Assembly: GCA_044226535.1 (NCBI GenBank)
Contig: JBGAGT010000017.1
Span: forward strand, 1-64,000
Reading direction: 5' to 3'
DNA: 64,000 nucleotides
Origin: VBCG01 sp044226535
Lineage (GTDB): Bacteria > Pseudomonadota > Gammaproteobacteria > Burkholderiales > Casimicrobiaceae
Part shown: positions 33,623 to 41,882 of the stretch, in pieces
How the letters are laid out: each line of letters begins with the position of its first letter
Numbering within the stretch: position 1 is the first letter of the stretch
Notes under the pieces: model-generated
Told to the model about the DNA's origin: nothing
What the model saw: only the letters and a program-made list of their open reading frames with translations
Databases searched by the model: none
Made by a program: the position numbers and the translations under genes

Positions 33623-33652
33623 ATTTGTCTTTTCCGACGGCGTGTGTCGGAA
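33623..33652. promoter_or_regulatory. Operator-like site upstream of ridA operon
   Basis: atttgtcttttccga at 33623-33637 matches 14 of 15 positions of a motif at 35922. It overlaps a perfect 7-bp inverted repeat, TTCCGAC-N7-GTCGGAA (33632-33652), whose length suits a LysR-type site. The 165-bp gap between aroQ-like and ridA genes thus probably contains the promoter of the ridA-to-argE operon. Confidence 0.55.
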
Positions 33653-33667
33653 TTTCCGAGAGAGGGA

Positions 33668-34135
33668 TCACGACCGGATTAGGCGCGACATGGCTTCGAT
33701 GGCGAGCTCATAGCCATCGCCTCCCAGGCCCGCGATGACGCCGTCGGCGGCCTTGGAGATATAGGAGTGGTGCCGGAAACTTTCCCGGCGCCAGATGTTG
33801 CTCATGTGCACCTCGACCACCTTGCCCGGGAAGGACAGCAACGCGTCGAGGATGGGCACGGAGCTGTAGGTCAGGCCGGCTGCGTTGATGATGACGCCCC
33901 GGGCCGAGCCGCGGGCCTGCTGGATCCAGTCGACGAGCTGCCCCTCCCAGTTCGACTGCACGAAATTGAGGACCAGGTCCAGCGAGGCGGCCTTCGCCTC
34001 GCAACGCGCCTTCAGCGTCGGGAAACTGTCCTTTCCGTACACCTGGCTGGCGTCGAGCCCGTAGAGGTTGGCGTTGGGGCCGTTGAGGAACCACAGGTCC
34101 GCGTTGGCGTGGGCGGGCCCGAAAGTGTCGGTCAT
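33668..34135 (-). CDS. Type II 3-dehydroquinase-like protein, divergent active site
   Basis: A 155-residue flavodoxin-like AroQ homologue. Kept: LNGPNANLYG, the VYG tyrosine, VEVHMSNI with the catalytic His, and FRHHSYIS. Changed: the loop Arg of typical T-R-E-P is missing (LDASQVYG), SNHEG is SNWEG, and the THTSV His is Tyr (LTYSSV). Type II dehydroquinases convert 3-dehydroquinate to dehydroshikimate. These changes and the catabolic context suggest another, related substrate or weak activity. It is the last gene of the upstream qor-gst unit. Confidence 0.82.
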   Translation of the reverse strand: MTDTFGPAHANADLWFLNGPNANLYGLDASQVYGKDSFPTLKARCEAKAASLDLVLNFVQSNWEGQLVDWIQQARGSARGVIINAAGLTYSSVPILDALLSFPGKVVEVHMSNIWRRESFRHHSYISKAADGVIAGLGGDGYELAIEAMSRLIRS

Positions 34136-34144
34136 GGCGTGGGC

Positions 34145-34759
34145 TCAGGCATGGGGAACGGTGGCTTGCAGGGCGGGCAACGCCTGAACCTGCGAATTCC
34201 AGCGCGCGGCCTTCGGGTGCCTGGCGCGCCAGTCGAGCTCGGCGAAGCGGAAATCCAGGTAGCCCAGGCCGCAGGCGAGGGCGACTTCGCCGATGGTGAG
34301 CCGCTGCGTCGCGAGCGCGTCGGCCTGCTCCTCGATCTCGTCGAGGCAGGCGCCGACCTTGACCAGCTGCGAGTCGCGCCAGGCGTCCCACTGTTTGTCC
34401 GGCGGCCGCGCGCTGCGCTCGTAGCGCGCGAGCAGTGCCGCATCGAGGAGGCCGTCGCCCAGCGCCTGCCTCGTGAGCGCCTGCCATTTCGCCGGAGCTT
34501 CCCTGGGGAAGAGGCCATGCGCAGGAACGAGGCTGTCCAGGTATTCGCAGATGACACGGCTGTCGTAAAGCGCCCGGCCGTCGGCCAGGATCAGCGTCGG
34601 GACCTTGGCCATCGGGTTGTGCGCGGCGATACGCGCGTCGCGATCGATGGGGTGCGCGGCGCTGTCGAGCCACTCGATGCGATCGGCCAGTCCCAGCAGG
34701 TGGGCACTGGCCATGACCTTGCGCACGTAGGGGGAGGTCGGGGCGTAGAGCAGTTGCAT
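34145..34759 (-). CDS. Glutathione S-transferase family protein
   Basis: A 204-residue GST. The N-terminal thioredoxin-like domain is LLYAPTSPYVRKVMASAHLLGL, with AHNPMAKVPTLIL (cis-Pro) and LYDSRVICEYLD (glutathione gamma-Glu site); an all-helical C-terminal domain follows. Ser in the TSPY segment is a possible catalytic residue. It lies 9 bp before the aroQ-like gene. It may detoxify or open a ring in an intermediate of the pathway. Confidence 0.9.
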   Translation of the reverse strand: MQLLYAPTSPYVRKVMASAHLLGLADRIEWLDSAAHPIDRDARIAAHNPMAKVPTLILADGRALYDSRVICEYLDSLVPAHGLFPREAPAKWQALTRQALGDGLLDAALLARYERSARPPDKQWDAWRDSQLVKVGACLDEIEEQADALATQRLTIGEVALACGLGYLDFRFAELDWRARHPKAARWNSQVQALPALQATVPHA

Positions 34760-34789
34760 GGTGTGGGGGCTTTCGAGCGTCGGTGAGGG

Positions 34790-35788
34790 TCAGGGCCTGA
34801 GGACGAGCTTCCCGAATATCTCACCTCGCTCCATCATCCGGTGGGCTTGCGCGGCCTCGGCGAGCGGCAGGCTTCCCTGCATGCGCGGGCGGATCCGGCC
34901 GTCGGCGACGAGCGGCATCACGTGCCGCTCGATGAGGCGCGCCATGCGCGTCTTTTCCTCGTGGGTCTGGGGGCGCAGCGTGGAGGAGTGCAGGCTCAGC
35001 TGTTTCTGCATGAGCGTCAGCAGCTCGATCTCCACCCGCGAGCCCTGCATGAACGACAGGCTGAGGTGCCGCCCGCCGAACGCCAGCGCGTCGAGGTTGC
35101 GTCGCACGTAGTCGCCGCCGACGATGTCGAGCACCACGTCGACACCACGTCCGCCGGTGGCCGCGAGGCAGGCCTGCACGAAGTCGGTGTCGTGATAGCA
35201 GATCGCTTCGACGGCGCCCATCGCCTTCAGGGCGGCCAGCCTGTCCTTCGGCCCGTCGGTGACGATGACGCGCGCTCCGGCCGCATGGGCCATCTGCACG
35301 GCCAGTGTGCCGATCCCGCCCGCGGCGCCGTGGACCAGCAGGGTTTCGCCCATCTTCAATGCACAAAGCTCGAAGAGGTTGTGCCAGATGGCGAACAGGC
35401 CCTCCGGCAAGGCACCCGCTTCGTCGTCGGTGAGGTTCTCCGGGATCGCGAGACAGTGATCGGCGGGCGCGATGCACCATGGCGCATAGCCCCCGCCCGG
35501 CAGCAAGGCCATGACGCGCATCCCCGGCGCCCAGCGCCGGACGCCGGGGCCGCACGCGACGATGTCACCGCAGGCCTCGAGGCCGAGCACGTCGGTGGCG
35601 CCGGGCGCGGGCTTGGCGATGCCCTGGCGCTGCATGATGTCGGGCCGGTTGACGCCCGCCGCGCGCACGCGCAGTAGCACCTGGCCGCCGTCGGGCGCCA
35701 CGACCGGGCGCTCGGCGAGCGCCAGCACTTCGGGACCACCGGGCTCGCGCGCAACGATCCCGCGCATGGTCGAGGGCAGGTTCAGCAT
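34790..35788 (-). CDS. NADPH:quinone oxidoreductase-like zinc-independent MDR
   Basis: A 332-residue medium-chain reductase of the quinone reductase/zeta-crystallin type. VLLRVRAAGVNRPDIMQRQG is the N-terminal half and LVHGAAGGIGTLAVQMAHAAG the dinucleotide-binding site; zinc ligands are absent. The closest general type is the NAD(P)H quinone oxidoreductase PIG3 family. It is the first gene of the qor-gst-aroQ-like unit and divergent from the monooxygenase. Confidence 0.9.
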   Translation of the reverse strand: MLNLPSTMRGIVAREPGGPEVLALAERPVVAPDGGQVLLRVRAAGVNRPDIMQRQGIAKPAPGATDVLGLEACGDIVACGPGVRRWAPGMRVMALLPGGGYAPWCIAPADHCLAIPENLTDDEAGALPEGLFAIWHNLFELCALKMGETLLVHGAAGGIGTLAVQMAHAAGARVIVTDGPKDRLAALKAMGAVEAICYHDTDFVQACLAATGGRGVDVVLDIVGGDYVRRNLDALAFGGRHLSLSFMQGSRVEIELLTLMQKQLSLHSSTLRPQTHEEKTRMARLIERHVMPLVADGRIRPRMQGSLPLAEAAQAHRMMERGEIFGKLVLRP

Positions 35789-35921
35789 GACTCGTCGGTT
35801 CCTGGGATCACGATCGACATGGGCGGCTCACGGCGCGCCATGACGCAGGAGGATATCGTCAGCCGTCGACGCAACCTGTTTGAGAATCCTGAAGCCGAGC
35901 CTCGGAAAATGCAGCGGGGCG

Positions 35922-35953
35922 ATTTGTTTTTTCCGAAGTCCCGAGTCCGAAAA
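35922..35953. promoter_or_regulatory. Operator-like site in the qor / monooxygenase divergent region
   Basis: atttgttttttccga at 35922-35936 repeats the 33623 motif with one change. TTTTCCGA and TCCGAAAA (35929-35953) form an imperfect inverted repeat. The 320-bp region 35789-36108 has no supported gene; a GTG at 35956 opens the monooxygenase frame but the extra 51 residues have no family match. Confidence 0.5.
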
Positions 35954-36108
35954 TCGTGATTCTCAACGCGAGCAGGCTTGCGAGAGACTTCCCGCCATCC
36001 GCACGCGCGCCGAAGCCGGCGTGTCGGTGCGATATCGAGATGCGGCCGCCCGTGGCGGCGTATGTCGCCTTCGAGGCCGGATGGCTTCGGCTCTTCCCGG
36101 GAACCGGA

Positions 36109-37383
36109 ATGTCAGTTGAAAAGATCGATACGCTGGTGGTTGGTGCAGGCCAGGCGGGGATCGCGATGAGCGAGCACCTCGCGGCAATGGGAATTCCCCA
36201 CATCGTGCTGGAGCGCAGGCGAATCGCCGAGCGCTGGCGCTCGGAACGCTGGGATTCGCTGGTGGCCAACGGCCCGGCGTGGCACGACCGCTTTCCCAAC
36301 CTCGAGTTCAAGGGCGTGCCGCCGGAGGTCTTTCCCGCCAAGGAGCGCGTGGCGGAGTATTTCGAGGAGTACGCGCGGATGATCAAGGCCCCGATTCGCA
36401 CCGGCGTCGAGGTCAAGGAGGTCAAGCGCATCGAAAACCGCCCAGGCTTCACTGTGACCACGTCGCGAGGCGTGATCGAGGCGATGAACGTCGTGGCAGC
36501 CACCGGCCCCTTCCAGAAGCCCAGCTATCCCGACATCGTCCCGCGCGACTCGGGCATCGACCAGCTTCATTCCGTCGACTATCGCAACCCGGAGCAACTG
36601 GCGGAGGGCGCGGTGCTGGTCGTGGGGGGCGGCGCATCCGGTACGCAAATCGCCGAGGAGTTGTGCAAGGCCGGCAGGCGCGTCTACCTGTCGATCGGCG
36701 AGCACTACCGGCCGCCTCGGTCCTACCGCCAGCGCGACTACGTGTGGTGGCTGGGCGTGCTCGGCAAGTGGGACGAGATCCGCAAGACCAAGCAGCGCGG
36801 CAAGCACGTCGCGTTTGCGGTCAGCGGCTACGACGGCGGGAAGACGGTCGACTTCCGCCGCCTCGGACATGCCGGCATCACCGTGCTGGGCATGACCCGG
36901 CGCTTCGAGAATGGCGTGATGCATTTCGAAGACGACCTCGCGCGCAACATTGTCCAGGGCGACGAGGATTACTTCGACGTGCTGCGCGAGGCCGATGCGT
37001 ACGTCGAGCGCAACGGTCTGGACCTGCCGCCCGAGCCCGAGGCGTGGAAGCTCCTCGACGACCCCGAGTGCATCCGCAAGCCGATCCTCGAGCTGGACCT
37101 GGCCAAGGCGGGCATCGCCACGGTCCTGTGGGCAACCGGCTACAAGTTCGACTTCGGCTGGCTGGGCGTGGAAGCGGCCTTCGACGAGCAGGGAATGCCG
37201 TTCCACAAGCGGGGCATTTCCGGTGAACGCGGTGTCTATTTCCTCGGGCTTCCGGAGCTCACGAACCGTGCGTCATCCTTCATCTACGGATGCTGGCACG
37301 ACGCCAAGTACATCGCGGACCACATCACGATGCAGCGCAACTACATCGCGTACGAAAAGGTCGTGACGCAACTTCCGGGGTGA
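36109..37383 (+). CDS. Flavin-containing monooxygenase (YUCCA/BVMO-like)
   Basis: A 424-residue two-dinucleotide flavoprotein. The FAD site is VVGAGQAGIAMSEHLAAMGI and the NADPH site VVGGGASGTQIAEELCKAG. FQKPSYPDIVP between them is like the FMO fingerprint, and ATGYKFDFGWL is the C-terminal ATGY motif. It hydroxylates a soft nucleophile or small substrate. ATG at 36109 gives the usual short lead before the FAD motif. It is transcribed away from the qor unit and shares its upstream region, so it is likely part of the same pathway. Confidence 0.88.
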   Translation: MSVEKIDTLVVGAGQAGIAMSEHLAAMGIPHIVLERRRIAERWRSERWDSLVANGPAWHDRFPNLEFKGVPPEVFPAKERVAEYFEEYARMIKAPIRTGVEVKEVKRIENRPGFTVTTSRGVIEAMNVVAATGPFQKPSYPDIVPRDSGIDQLHSVDYRNPEQLAEGAVLVVGGGASGTQIAEELCKAGRRVYLSIGEHYRPPRSYRQRDYVWWLGVLGKWDEIRKTKQRGKHVAFAVSGYDGGKTVDFRRLGHAGITVLGMTRRFENGVMHFEDDLARNIVQGDEDYFDVLREADAYVERNGLDLPPEPEAWKLLDDPECIRKPILELDLAKAGIATVLWATGYKFDFGWLGVEAAFDEQGMPFHKRGISGERGVYFLGLPELTNRASSFIYGCWHDAKYIADHITMQRNYIAYEKVVTQLPG

Positions 37384-37412
37384 TGCGACATATGGATCGT
37401 AGGTCGCGGAAC

Positions 37413-37440
37413 GTCATTCCCGCGAAAGCGGGAATCCAGC
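37413..37440. repeat. dRS3-like palindrome
   Basis: ATTCCC-GCGAAAGC-GGGAAT (37416-37435), an exact match to the ATTCCC-N8-GGGAAT pattern, lies between the convergent monooxygenase and yggX genes. It may serve as a bidirectional terminator. Confidence 0.85.
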
Positions 37441-37441
37441 G

Positions 37442-37711
37442 TCACGCCTTCGGCGGCACGTAACCCGCGACCTTCTCGGCGCCTTCGCCGAAGAAGTGCT
37501 TCTCCATTTGCTCGGCCAGCCACTTGCGGGCGCGCGCGTCGGCCAGCGACAGCCGGTTCTCGTTCACCAGCATGGTCTGGTGGCGAATCCACTGCTGCCA
37601 CGCCTCCTTGGAGACGTTGTCGTAGATGCGCTTGCCGAGCTCGCCGGGGTAGGGGGGGAAATCGAGGCCCTCGGCGTCGCGGCCGAGCTTGATGCAATGG
37701 ACGGTTCTCAT
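37442..37711 (-). CDS. yggX: Fe(2+)-trafficking / oxidative damage protection protein YggX
   Basis: An 89-residue protein: MRTVHCIKLGRDAEGLDFPPYPGELGKRIYDNVSKEAWQ in outline, with the conserved Cys at position 6, HQTMLVNENRL and a C-terminal HFFGEG..GYVPP. YggX protects iron-sulfur clusters against superoxide. It follows argA with a 14-bp gap in the same direction. Confidence 0.95.
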   Translation of the reverse strand: MRTVHCIKLGRDAEGLDFPPYPGELGKRIYDNVSKEAWQQWIRHQTMLVNENRLSLADARARKWLAEQMEKHFFGEGAEKVAGYVPPKA

Positions 37712-37725
37712 GATGTTCCTTTAAG

Positions 37726-39093
37726 TCAGGTGCTCGCCTTGGGCAGCACCTTGCGATACACCAGCGACTTGCGCTGGTAGTTGTACATCTCGCGCTTCTG
37801 CTGCGGCAGGTCGTCGACGGTGACGAGTTCGAAGCCGCGCTCGAGGAACCAGCCCGAGGTGCGCGTGGTGAGCACGAAGAGGGCGTTGAGCTTGAGCTTT
37901 CGCGCGCGGAACTCGATCTCGCGCATCAGCGCCTCGCCGTAGCCCTCGCGCCGGTAGTCGGGGTCGACGGCCAGTGCGGCGAGCTCGCCCACGCCCTCGC
38001 CGGGGAAGGCATAGAGCGCCGCGCAGCCGATGACGTGGTTGTCGTACTCGGCGATGACGAAGCGCTCGATCTCCGATTCCAGACGCTCGCGCGAGCGCCG
38101 CACCAGCACGCCTTCCTGCTCGAGGGGCTCGATGATGGAGATGATGCCGCCGACGTCGTCGATGGTGGCGTTGCGCAGGTGGGCGAGCGGCGTCGCCGAC
38201 ACCATCGTGCCGACGCCGTCGCGCGTGAAGAGCTCGAGCAGGAGCGCGCCGTCCATGTGCCGCGACAGCAAATGCGCGCGCTTGACGCCGTTGTCGCAGG
38301 CGCGCACCGCGCAAGGCAGGTAGTGGCGCACGTCGGTGGGCAGCTTCTCGGGCTTGGCGAGCAGCGCCTCGGCGTCCTTGGTGGAAAGGTCCGAGAGGAG
38401 CTGCCGGCGGCCGTTGCGCACGCCGTCGTTCTCCATCAGGAAGATGAGCTTGTGCGCCTGCAGGCGCACCGACACCTGCATCGCGCTCTCCTCGAGCGCC
38501 AGGTTGAAGATCTCGCCGGTGGGCGAGTAGCCGATGGGCGAGATCAGCACGATGTCGCTGTCGTCGAGGCGCTGCTGGATGGCCTGTGTGTCGACGCGGC
38601 GCGTCTCGCCGGTGAGCAGCATGTCGACGCCGTCGAGCACGCCCATGGGCTTGGCGGTGATGTAGTTGCCGCTGGACACGCGATTGCGCGCGCCCGCCAT
38701 GGGCGAGTTCTGGATGCCCAGCGAGAGCAGCGCCTCGATGCGGCTCCTCACCTGTCCCGCGGCCTCGAGCACGCAGTCCATGGTCTCGGCGTCGGTGATG
38801 CGAAGCCCGTTGTGGTAGCGGCTCTGGATGTTCTGCTGCGCGAGGATGGTATCCACCTGCGGGCGCATGCCGTGGATCACGACGAGGCGGATGCCGAGGC
38901 TGTGCAGCAGGTTCAGGTCGTGGATGACGCCGAGGAAGGATTCGTCGGCCACGACTTCGCCGCCGAAGGCGATGACGAAGGTCTTGCCGCGGAAGGCGTG
39001 CACGTAGGGCGCCGCGGCGCGCATCCACTGCACGAAGGCGTGCACCGTCGCCGAGCGGGCCGAGGGCGGTGTGTCGGGGTTGCGGCGTGACAT
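37726..39093 (-). CDS. argA: Amino-acid N-acetyltransferase ArgA
   Basis: A 455-residue bifunctional-looking N-acetylglutamate synthase. The N-terminal amino-acid kinase-like domain is the arginine-sensing part (FRGKTFVIAFGGEVVAD, then RLVVIHGMRPQVD). The C-terminal GNAT domain carries the acetyl-CoA loop (LAVDPDYRREGYGEALMREIE). It makes N-acetylglutamate, the first step to arginine. It is divergent from uvrD with about 130 bp between them. Confidence 0.95.
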   Translation of the reverse strand: MSRRNPDTPPSARSATVHAFVQWMRAAAPYVHAFRGKTFVIAFGGEVVADESFLGVIHDLNLLHSLGIRLVVIHGMRPQVDTILAQQNIQSRYHNGLRITDAETMDCVLEAAGQVRSRIEALLSLGIQNSPMAGARNRVSSGNYITAKPMGVLDGVDMLLTGETRRVDTQAIQQRLDDSDIVLISPIGYSPTGEIFNLALEESAMQVSVRLQAHKLIFLMENDGVRNGRRQLLSDLSTKDAEALLAKPEKLPTDVRHYLPCAVRACDNGVKRAHLLSRHMDGALLLELFTRDGVGTMVSATPLAHLRNATIDDVGGIISIIEPLEQEGVLVRRSRERLESEIERFVIAEYDNHVIGCAALYAFPGEGVGELAALAVDPDYRREGYGEALMREIEFRARKLKLNALFVLTTRTSGWFLERGFELVTVDDLPQQKREMYNYQRKSLVYRKVLPKAST

Positions 39094-39227
39094 CGGGGCA
39101 GGGAGGTCGGCGCGGGAGGCGCGAGCGGAATCTCGGCCCGGATTATAGCGGCCGGCGCTCGGCTATCATCGGGCATTGCGGGCGCGGTTCCGCCGTCCCG
39201 CCGCCTCGTTGTTTCTCTGCAACCCGC

Positions 39228-41552
39228 ATGGCCTCCCCCCTCCTCGAAAACCTCAATCCCGAGCAGCTCGCCGCCGTCACCCTGCCGCAGGCCTCGGCGC
39301 TGGTGCTGGCGGGCGCCGGCAGCGGCAAGACGCGGGTGCTCACCACCCGCATCGCCTGGCTCCTCGGCACCGGCCAGGCGAGCCCCCTGTCGATCCTCGC
39401 CGTGACCTTCACCAACAAGGCCGCGCGGGAGATGATGACCCGGCTCTCGGCCATGACGCCGCAGGTGACGCGGGGGATGTGGATTGGCACCTTCCATGGC
39501 CTGTGCAACCGCATGCTGCGCGCGCACCACCGCGACGCCAACCTGCCGCAGCTCTTCCAGATCCTCGACACGCAGGACCAGCTCGCGCTGATCAAGCGCA
39601 TGTACCGGGACGCCAACATCGACAACGAGCGCTTCCCGGCGCGCGACTTGCAATGGTTCATCGCCGACAGCAAGGAGGCGGGGCTGCGCCCGCCGGCGGT
39701 GCGTCCCGAGAACGAGGTGATGCGCCACCAGGTCGAGCACTACGCGCTGTACGAGGCGATGTGCCAGCGCGAGGGCGTGGTCGACTTCGCCGAGCTCCTG
39801 CTGCGAAGCTACGAGCTCCTGTCCAACCATGCGGCGATCCGCGAGCACTACCAGCGGCGCTTCTCGCACCTCCTGGTCGACGAGTTCCAGGACACCAACG
39901 TGCTGCAGTACCGCTGGCTGCGGCTCATCACGGGCCCTCGCACGACGGTGTTCGCGGTGGGCGACGACGACCAGTCGATCTACGCCTTCCGCGGGGCCAA
40001 CGTCGCCAACATGCAGCACTTCGAGCGCGACTTCGCCACGCCCGAGCTGCCGGTGCGCCTCATCAAGCTCGAGCAGAACTACCGCTCGCACGGCCACATC
40101 CTCGACGCCGCCAATGCGCTGATCCGCAACAACCAGGCGCGGCTGGGCAAGAACCTCTGGACCAGCGACGGCAAGGGCGAGCCGGTGCGCGCCTTCGTCG
40201 CGCCCACCGACCTCGAGGAGGCCGACTTCATCGTCGACGTGATCCGCGGCCTCGCCGACGAGGGCGTGCCGCTTTCGGAGATCGCGCTCCTGTACCGCTC
40301 CAATGCGCAGTCGCGGGTGCTGGAGCACGCGCTGTTCGGTGCGCAGCTCCCCTATCGCGTGTACGGCGGCCAGCGCTTCTTCGAGCGCGCCGAGATCAAG
40401 CACGCGCTCGCCTACCTGCGGCTCATCGCCTCGCCCGCCGACGACGGCGCGTTCCTGCGCGTGGTCAATTTCCCGCCGCGCGGCATCGGCGCGCGCACGC
40501 TCGAGCAGTTGCAGGACGTGGCCCGCAGCGGCGCCGGCGCCGGCGCCGGCGGAGCTGCGCCGCTGTACGAGGCGGCGAAGGCCGGCAGCATCGGCGGCCG
40601 TACCGCGACGAGCCTGCGCACCTTCGTCGCGCTGATCGAGCGCCTGCGCGAGGAGACGCGCGCGCTGCCCCTGCCCGAGGCCGTGGCGCACGTGGTCGAG
40701 CATACAGGCCTGATGGCGCACTACAAGGCCGAGAAAGACGGGCAGGACCGCGTCGACAACCTCGAGGAGCTCGTCAACGCCGCGCAGGCCTTCGTGCGCG
40801 AGGCCGAGCTCGCCACCGACGCGCCGATGCTCTCCGACCGCCTGCCGGGCGGTGAGCCTGGTGCGGACGAGCTCCCGGGAAGCGCCGTGGCCGAGTCGCC
40901 GACCGACGGTGCCGAGGAGGGCGCGACCGACCCGCTCACCGCCTTCCTCGCGCATGCCGCGCTCGAGGCCGGCGATACCCAGGAAGCCGAGGGTCGGCCG
41001 GCGTTGCAGCTCATGACCGTGCACTCGGCCAAGGGCCTCGAGTTCCACAGCGTGTTCGTCACCGGGCTGGAGGAAGGGCTCTTCCCGCACGAGCAGAGCT
41101 TCAACGTGCAGGACGGCGTCGACGAGGAACGGCGGCTGATGTACGTCGCCATCACCCGCGCGCGCCGCCGCCTCTACCTCACCCACGCGCAAAGCCGCAT
41201 GCTCCACGGCCAGTCGCGCTACAACATCCAGAGCCGTTTCCTCGACGAGATTCCGGCCGACCTCCTGCAGTGGCTCTCGCCGCATCGCGTGCGCGCACGC
41301 TGGAACGAGCAGGTGGCCGGCGACGTTCCGTCCTTCGGCGGCGCCGCGCGAGGCAGCGCGACCGCGGCCACCGCGGCAGGGCCCCAAGGCCCCGCCTGGC
41401 GCATTGGCCAGAGCGTGCGCCACGCCAAGTTCGGCGTTGGCGTGATCGTCGACAGCGAGGGGCGCGGCAGCGATGCGCGCGTGCAGGTCAACTTCCGCGA
41501 TGCCGGCGTCAAGTGGCTGGCGCTGGAGTACGCGAAGCTCGAGGCGGCGTAA
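39228..41552 (+). CDS. uvrD: DNA helicase II UvrD
   Basis: A 774-residue superfamily 1A helicase. Motif I AGAGSGKTRVL, motif Ia TFTNKAAREM, motif II DEFQDTN, motif III GDDDQSIYAFRGAN, motif IV EQNYRS, motif V VHSAKGLEF and motif VI YVAITRARRRLYL. A C-terminal Tudor-like end (GQSVRHAKFGVGVIV) is typical of UvrD and binds RNA polymerase in E. coli. A Gly/Ala-rich stretch near 440 (SGAGAGAGGAA) is an unusual insertion. It unwinds DNA in mismatch and excision repair. ATG at 39228. Confidence 0.94.
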   Translation: MASPLLENLNPEQLAAVTLPQASALVLAGAGSGKTRVLTTRIAWLLGTGQASPLSILAVTFTNKAAREMMTRLSAMTPQVTRGMWIGTFHGLCNRMLRAHHRDANLPQLFQILDTQDQLALIKRMYRDANIDNERFPARDLQWFIADSKEAGLRPPAVRPENEVMRHQVEHYALYEAMCQREGVVDFAELLLRSYELLSNHAAIREHYQRRFSHLLVDEFQDTNVLQYRWLRLITGPRTTVFAVGDDDQSIYAFRGANVANMQHFERDFATPELPVRLIKLEQNYRSHGHILDAANALIRNNQARLGKNLWTSDGKGEPVRAFVAPTDLEEADFIVDVIRGLADEGVPLSEIALLYRSNAQSRVLEHALFGAQLPYRVYGGQRFFERAEIKHALAYLRLIASPADDGAFLRVVNFPPRGIGARTLEQLQDVARSGAGAGAGGAAPLYEAAKAGSIGGRTATSLRTFVALIERLREETRALPLPEAVAHVVEHTGLMAHYKAEKDGQDRVDNLEELVNAAQAFVREAELATDAPMLSDRLPGGEPGADELPGSAVAESPTDGAEEGATDPLTAFLAHAALEAGDTQEAEGRPALQLMTVHSAKGLEFHSVFVTGLEEGLFPHEQSFNVQDGVDEERRLMYVAITRARRRLYLTHAQSRMLHGQSRYNIQSRFLDEIPADLLQWLSPHRVRARWNEQVAGDVPSFGGAARGSATAATAAGPQGPAWRIGQSVRHAKFGVGVIVDSEGRGSDARVQVNFRDAGVKWLALEYAKLEAA

Positions 41553-41566
41553 TTGGCGTGGTGCCC

Positions 41567-41727
41567 GGCGCGAGGCCTACGGACCCTGTCCCGGCTTCGA
41601 ACGCGAAAGCAGTCGGCTGGCGGGTCCCCGCGCGGGCGGCTCCATCAAGGCGGGTCGCTCGCCCGCGCGACCCGCCGGACGCCGACTTCGCGTTAGGCGC
41701 CGGGCCAGAGTCCGTAGGCCTCGCGCC
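41567..41727. repeat. Long-spaced perfect inverted repeat in gene-free region
   Basis: ggcgcgaggcctacggac at 41567-41584 is the exact reverse complement of 41710-41727, with about 125 bp between. The whole 330-bp interval after uvrD (41553-41882) has no supported gene. The arms could form an 18-bp stem in RNA from either strand, with further complementarity (cccggcg/cgccggg) just outside and inside the arms. It separates convergent uvrD and the membrane-protein gene. Its nature is unknown. Confidence 0.7.
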
Positions 41728-41882
41728 GCGACCGTCGCGTCATGCGAAACAACGCATCCCGTGCTCGAAGCGGCGCGCCTGTCGCCGCGCATCTACGCGA
41801 GCACGGCGCGCGCCCGGCTTGCGCGCCCCACCCTCCTCCTCGCGCATCAACGACCAGCTGGATGTGCCGGCAACCGGCTCGC

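Noticed and set aside
35956..36108. N-terminal extension of the flavin monooxygenase from GTG 35956
   Set aside because: The 51 extra residues have no family match and cover the probable operator region.
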